A stretch of DNA of 10,199 nt, taken from the NCBI GenBank assembly GCA_039920305.1, contig JBDSEA010000209.1, positions 1-10,199 on the forward strand, in the 5' to 3' direction. Positions 7,547 to 10,199 of this stretch are shown here, piece after piece. The notes below the pieces were generated by a model that saw nothing but the letters and a program-made list of their open reading frames with translations, did not search any database and had not been told where the DNA came from. The stretch comes from DASRAJ01 sp039920305. GTDB lineage: Bacteria > Bacteroidota > Bacteroidia > Chitinophagales > UBA10324. Numbering within the stretch: the stretch's first letter is position 1; the number at the start of each line of letters is the position of its first letter. A program made the position numbers and the translations under genes.

Positions 7547-7933
7547 ATGCCATATAAATACTTTTTCTTTTTTTTCATTACTGCTTCTTCTTCACTTGAC
7601 TTATCATCGCAGTCACTCACTTTTTGCGAAAAAGCAGATGGTTTTGGAAAGGCGGTAAATCAAAACACGGTATTCACCATTGCTGATAACGGCGGACCGG
7701 TTACCATTTTATTTACATCCCCGTCAAACTTAAATGTTACCGTCGTTAACTTTGATGTTTATAAAATTGATGGTGGAAAAGAAATTTATCAATCCACCAT
7801 GAAACAACCGCTTTCAGCGCAAAGCTGGGTGGCAAAACAAGTGACTTTTTACAATGACGGAAAATATTGCGTGTATGCTTTTGACGAGCAGGATAATCAA
7901 CTGGCAAGATCAGAAATTCTGATCAGAAAATAA
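7547..7933 (+). CDS. Small secreted protein of unknown function
   Basis: I do not recognise this 128-residue product. A signal peptide is likely (MPYKY, then a run of Phe and a short hydrophobic part, with cleavage near residues 20-25). The mature part of about 105 residues seems all-beta, with alternating hydrophobic residues (TVFTIADNG, PVTILFTS, VTVVNFDVYKI, KYCVYAFDE), perhaps a single Ig-like or beta-sandwich domain. It has two cysteines, Cys27 and Cys108, which could form one disulfide. No T9SS tail is present. It is divergent from the copper lipoprotein gene and convergent with the YjbR-family gene (40-bp gap). TAGCTTTA at 7510-7517 resembles a -7 element but has no good partner upstream. 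The coding call rests on the signal peptide, frame length and lack of a competing frame. Confidence 0.65.
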   Translation: MPYKYFFFFFITASSSLDLSSQSLTFCEKADGFGKAVNQNTVFTIADNGGPVTILFTSPSNLNVTVVNFDVYKIDGGKEIYQSTMKQPLSAQSWVAKQVTFYNDGKYCVYAFDEQDNQLARSEILIRK

Positions 7934-7973
7934 ATTTATCTATTAAAACCATTTACGCTTCACTGCCCCATTA

Positions 7974-8324
7974 TTACTTTAATTCGTTCCCAACCTTACT
8001 TGAAAGTGTTTTCAGCACCAGATCATAGGAGTGATCAATCAACTCAATAATCAAGCTATCGGGTACGCTACTATCCCATTCAATAGTGTTCCAGTGTTTT
8101 TTATTCATGTGGTAGCCCGAATTAATGCCGGTAAATTTTTCACGTAATTCCTCTGCACGTTCCGGGTCACATTTCAGATTGCAGGAGCCGGAAATATTCT
8201 CCATGCCGCACAGAGCAAAAACTTTTCCTGCCACTTTAAATACAAGAGTTTCCGGGCCAAACGGCAATTCCTCAGTTACCCCTTTCTTACTCAGACATTT
8301 TTCTCTGAAAAATTCTACGTTCAT
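7974..8324 (-). CDS. MmcQ/YjbR family protein
   Basis: The 116-residue product matches the MmcQ/YjbR family in length and layout: an N-terminal helix with CLSKKGVTEELPFG, FKVAGKVFAL, a central CNLKCDPERAEELRE, the family signature GYHMNKKHWNTIEW at about 70-83, and a final helix with LIDHSYDLVLKTL. The fold resembles a double-wing DNA-binding domain (CyaY-like), and members are often annotated as DNA-binding, but no cellular role is firmly established. Cys39, Cys48 and Cys52 are present; I see no clear metal-binding pattern. It lies downstream of the TPR gene on the same strand with a 129-bp gap, so co-transcription is possible but not shown. Confidence 0.85.
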   Translation of the reverse strand: MNVEFFREKCLSKKGVTEELPFGPETLVFKVAGKVFALCGMENISGSCNLKCDPERAEELREKFTGINSGYHMNKKHWNTIEWDSSVPDSLIIELIDHSYDLVLKTLSSKVGNELK

Positions 8325-8453
8325 CCCTTGGCTGATTATATTCCCTGAATAATAACAACAACCACCATAAGAAATTTTTTTCCAGTAAACCTGATATCAA
8401 AAAACCTTTTTATTCCTACATGATCTTAGTGACCTCTCATCACTCATTATCAT

Positions 8454-8777
8454 CTAATAATCATCAAGCAGCTGATTCATTGCTTCCTGCAATTCATAGT
8501 GAGCATGCGGATCTTTTCCATATGTCAGTGTCATGCCATTTTTAAAAGTTTCCTCAGCAAGTTCCTTTTCATTCAGTCGCTGATAAAGTTTTCCGAGATG
8601 ATAATACATGCCTGTGTATTCAGGATCCCGGCGAAGAATTTCAAGGAAATAAGCCAGGGCAGTTTCATCATCATTGAGGTTAATGTACTCAGTGGCAAGT
8701 GCATACCTTACAAAACTATCAGCGGGATTTTCCTCTAAAAATTTTGTTAGCTGATCGATGCGGGAATTGCTCATCAT
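8454..8777 (-). CDS. Small tetratricopeptide-repeat protein
   Basis: The product has 107 residues and consists almost entirely of TPR-like helices: about 19-53 (DSFVRYALATEYINLNDDET, then ALAYFLEILRRDPEY) and about 54-88 (TGMYYHLGKLYQRLNEKELA, then EETFKNGM). A short capping helix with YELQEAMNQLL follows. There is no signal peptide or membrane segment, so it should be cytosolic. TPR modules bind other proteins; the partner is unknown. The start could be 8777 or the next codon, 8774, since the protein begins Met-Met. Its 5' end abuts the candidate promoter of the divergent etfB, so the two genes share a gap of 79 bp. Confidence 0.85.
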   Translation of the reverse strand: MMSNSRIDQLTKFLEENPADSFVRYALATEYINLNDDETALAYFLEILRRDPEYTGMYYHLGKLYQRLNEKELAEETFKNGMTLTYGKDPHAHYELQEAMNQLLDDY

Positions 8778-8806
8778 TTTGTGCAGGAAACTTTTGGCTA
8801 CTTTTA
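8778..8806 (+). promoter_or_regulatory. Candidate Bacteroidota-type promoter for etfBA
   Basis: TTTG at 8778-8781 is followed 17 bases later by TACTTTTA at 8799-8806, which matches TAnnTTTG at seven of eight positions. It would start transcription roughly 40 bases before the etfB ATG. The site begins one base beyond the start codon of the divergent TPR gene. It is a consensus match only. Confidence 0.4.
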
Positions 8807-8856
8807 CACGCTTATTTTAATAGATATTTCACTGTAAAATTAAAAAGATTGACCTG

Positions 8857-9600
8857 ATGAGGATTCTTGTTTGTATCAGTAAAACTCCCGACACCACCAC
8901 CCGTATTTCCTTTACTGATAACAATACAAAATTCAATAATGATAAGGTACAATTCATCATCAACCCTTACGATGAGTGGTATGCTCTGGTTCGTGCAATT
9001 GAGCTGAGGGAAAAAGGAATTGCAAGCCAGGTTACTTTTATTAATGTTGGAAATAGTGACAATGATGCTATGATTCGCAAAGCACTTGCTATTGGCGGTG
9101 ATGATGCAGTCAGGATTGATTCAGATGCGGAGGATGCTTTTTTTGTAGCTGACCAGATTGCGCAATATGCTGCAAGTGAGAAGTACGATGCGATTTTTCT
9201 TGGAAAGGAAACCATTGATTATAACGGATCCCAGGTAGGTGGTATGATTGCCGGCTTGCTCGATCTGCCTTTCATTTCGCTGGCTTCGAAACTGGAAATG
9301 AACGGAAATGCTGCAACCATTGAGCGGGATATTTCAGGAGGTAAGGAAATTATCGAAGTACAAACGCCCTTTGTCGTCAGTTGCTCAAAGGGAATGGCAG
9401 AGCAGCGTATTCCGAATATGAGAGGCATTATGGCGGCACGAACGAAAATCATCAAGGTGCTTCCGCCTTTTACCTCTGAGCAGCTCACCTCTGTAAAGCG
9501 ATATGAAATTTCAGAAGGGAAAAAAGTTTGTAAAATAATTCCGGCCGATCAACCCGAAGAACTTGTAAAATTGCTGCATGAAGAAGCAAAAGTAATTTGA
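8857..9600 (+). CDS. etfB: Electron transfer flavoprotein, beta subunit
   Basis: EtfB binds AMP and pairs with EtfA, whose FAD collects electrons from acyl-CoA and other dehydrogenases and passes them to ETF:quinone oxidoreductase. The 247-residue product has the family's usual length. It begins MRILVCISKTPDTT, followed by INPYDEWYALVRAIELRE, the typical N-terminal strand and helix. The nucleotide-binding stretch GKETIDYNGSQVGGMIAG lies at 116-133. The region from about 155 to 200 (ERDISGGKEIIEVQTPFVVS, then a stretch ending MRGIMAARTKIIKV) corresponds to the ETF beta signature, with Arg and Thr near its end where many homologues have Lys-Lys. It is followed by etfA in the same direction after 80 bp; no terminator is evident between them. 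No acyl-CoA dehydrogenase or ETF:quinone oxidoreductase gene is in view. Confidence 0.95.
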   Translation: MRILVCISKTPDTTTRISFTDNNTKFNNDKVQFIINPYDEWYALVRAIELREKGIASQVTFINVGNSDNDAMIRKALAIGGDDAVRIDSDAEDAFFVADQIAQYAASEKYDAIFLGKETIDYNGSQVGGMIAGLLDLPFISLASKLEMNGNAATIERDISGGKEIIEVQTPFVVSCSKGMAEQRIPNMRGIMAARTKIIKVLPPFTSEQLTSVKRYEISEGKKVCKIIPADQPEELVKLLHEEAKVI

Positions 9601-9680
9601 AAAATAAATGAGGGTCGAAACTGAACCGGTCAGAAAATATTTTTAGCAATTGAATATTCACCAATAACGATTAAAATTTC

Positions 9681-10199
9681 ATGAGCGTACTGGTTTATAC
9701 TGAAGCATCCGATGGAAAATTTAAAAAAGCAGCTTATGAGGCAGTAACCTATGGGTCAAAGGTCGCCTCAATGCTGAATGTCGAAATTCATGCTATTTGC
9801 CTCGATGAAGCTTCAGAAGATGAGCTGAAATCGCTTGGAGATTACGGTGCTCAGAAAGTATGGTTCGTGAAAGATGGGCGATTAAAAAACTTTGATCCTT
9901 TGGCAATTGCCAAGGTGATCACACAGGCAGAAGCACAAACCGGAAGTGATGTTTTGGTACTTACACAGAATTTTGACGGGAGGGCTGTGGCGCCGGTTCT
10001 TGCCGCAAAGTTGCGTGCCGGATTAATTTCCGGTGCTGTGGATTTCCCTGAAATTATAAAGGGAAATTCATCCGGCGAGGCAGATTCGTTCCTAGTGAAG
10101 AAAAATGTATTTTCAGGAAAGGCAGCAGCAGTATATGAAATGCATTCGGTAAAAAAAATTATTGCACTTACACCCAACACCATCAGTCCTGAGAAGAAA
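9681..10199 (+). CDS. etfA: Electron transfer flavoprotein, alpha subunit (5' part, cut by window edge)
   Basis: The first 173 codons of EtfA are present, of the roughly 320 typical of the family. They begin MSVLVYTEASDGKFKKAAYE, the usual opening strand and helix of the N-terminal domain, then HAICLDEAS, YGAQKVW, DVLVLTQNFDGRAVAPVLAAKL and AGLISGAVDF (the position of family residues ahead of the subunit interface). The FAD-binding C-terminal domain lies beyond the window and cannot be judged. The start at 9681 fits the start of the conserved domain. The gene order etfB-etfA is common. Both subunits are expected in the cytoplasm as an FAD- and AMP-binding heterodimer. Confidence 0.95.
   Translation, partial: MSVLVYTEASDGKFKKAAYEAVTYGSKVASMLNVEIHAICLDEASEDELKSLGDYGAQKVWFVKDGRLKNFDPLAIAKVITQAEAQTGSDVLVLTQNFDGRAVAPVLAAKLRAGLISGAVDFPEIIKGNSSGEADSFLVKKNVFSGKAAAVYEMHSVKKIIALTPNTISPEKK

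Noticed and set aside
8967..9488. Minus-strand frames of 82 and 89 codons inside etfB
   Set aside because: Both are antisense to conserved EtfB sequence and encode serine-rich or otherwise unremarkable products.

Overview
The window reads as chromosomal DNA of a member of the Bacteroidota, most likely from the Sphingobacteriales/Chitinophagales side; the exact order is a guess. The evidence is a secreted protein with a type IX secretion (T9SS) C-terminal sorting domain, weak or absent Shine-Dalgarno sequences before most starts, two promoter-like sites fitting the Bacteroidota TTTG-N17-19-TAnnTTTG pattern, AT-rich base composition, and lipoprotein-anchored redox proteins.

Layout. Positions 1-2064 (minus) hold a large secreted alpha/beta-hydrolase-like protein whose last few codons lie beyond the left edge. 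Upstream of it, 2168-2356 (minus) is a short degraded copy of part of the same protein. The rest of the divergent gap, up to 3114, has no gene but carries three successive plus-strand hairpins, each preceded by a GT-dinucleotide tract and followed by a T-rich run. Next come msrA (plus, lipoprotein methionine sulfoxide reductase A), a membrane PH-domain protein (minus), polyphosphate kinase ppk1 (plus), an azurin-like copper lipoprotein (minus, 5 bp from the ppk1 end), a small secreted protein of unknown function (plus), an MmcQ/YjbR-family protein (minus), a small TPR protein (minus), and etfB followed by etfA (plus, etfA cut by the right edge).

Function. There is no single operon. Genes alternate in strand, in divergent or tightly convergent pairs; the only clear co-directional functional pair is etfB-etfA, the two subunits of electron transfer flavoprotein. 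The content is mostly housekeeping: polyphosphate synthesis, ETF electron transfer, repair of oxidised methionine and copper electron transfer in the cell envelope. I see no defence system, insertion sequence, CRISPR array, tRNA or rRNA. The least explained parts are the three-hairpin array at 2608-3006 and the decayed paralogue beside the T9SS protein.
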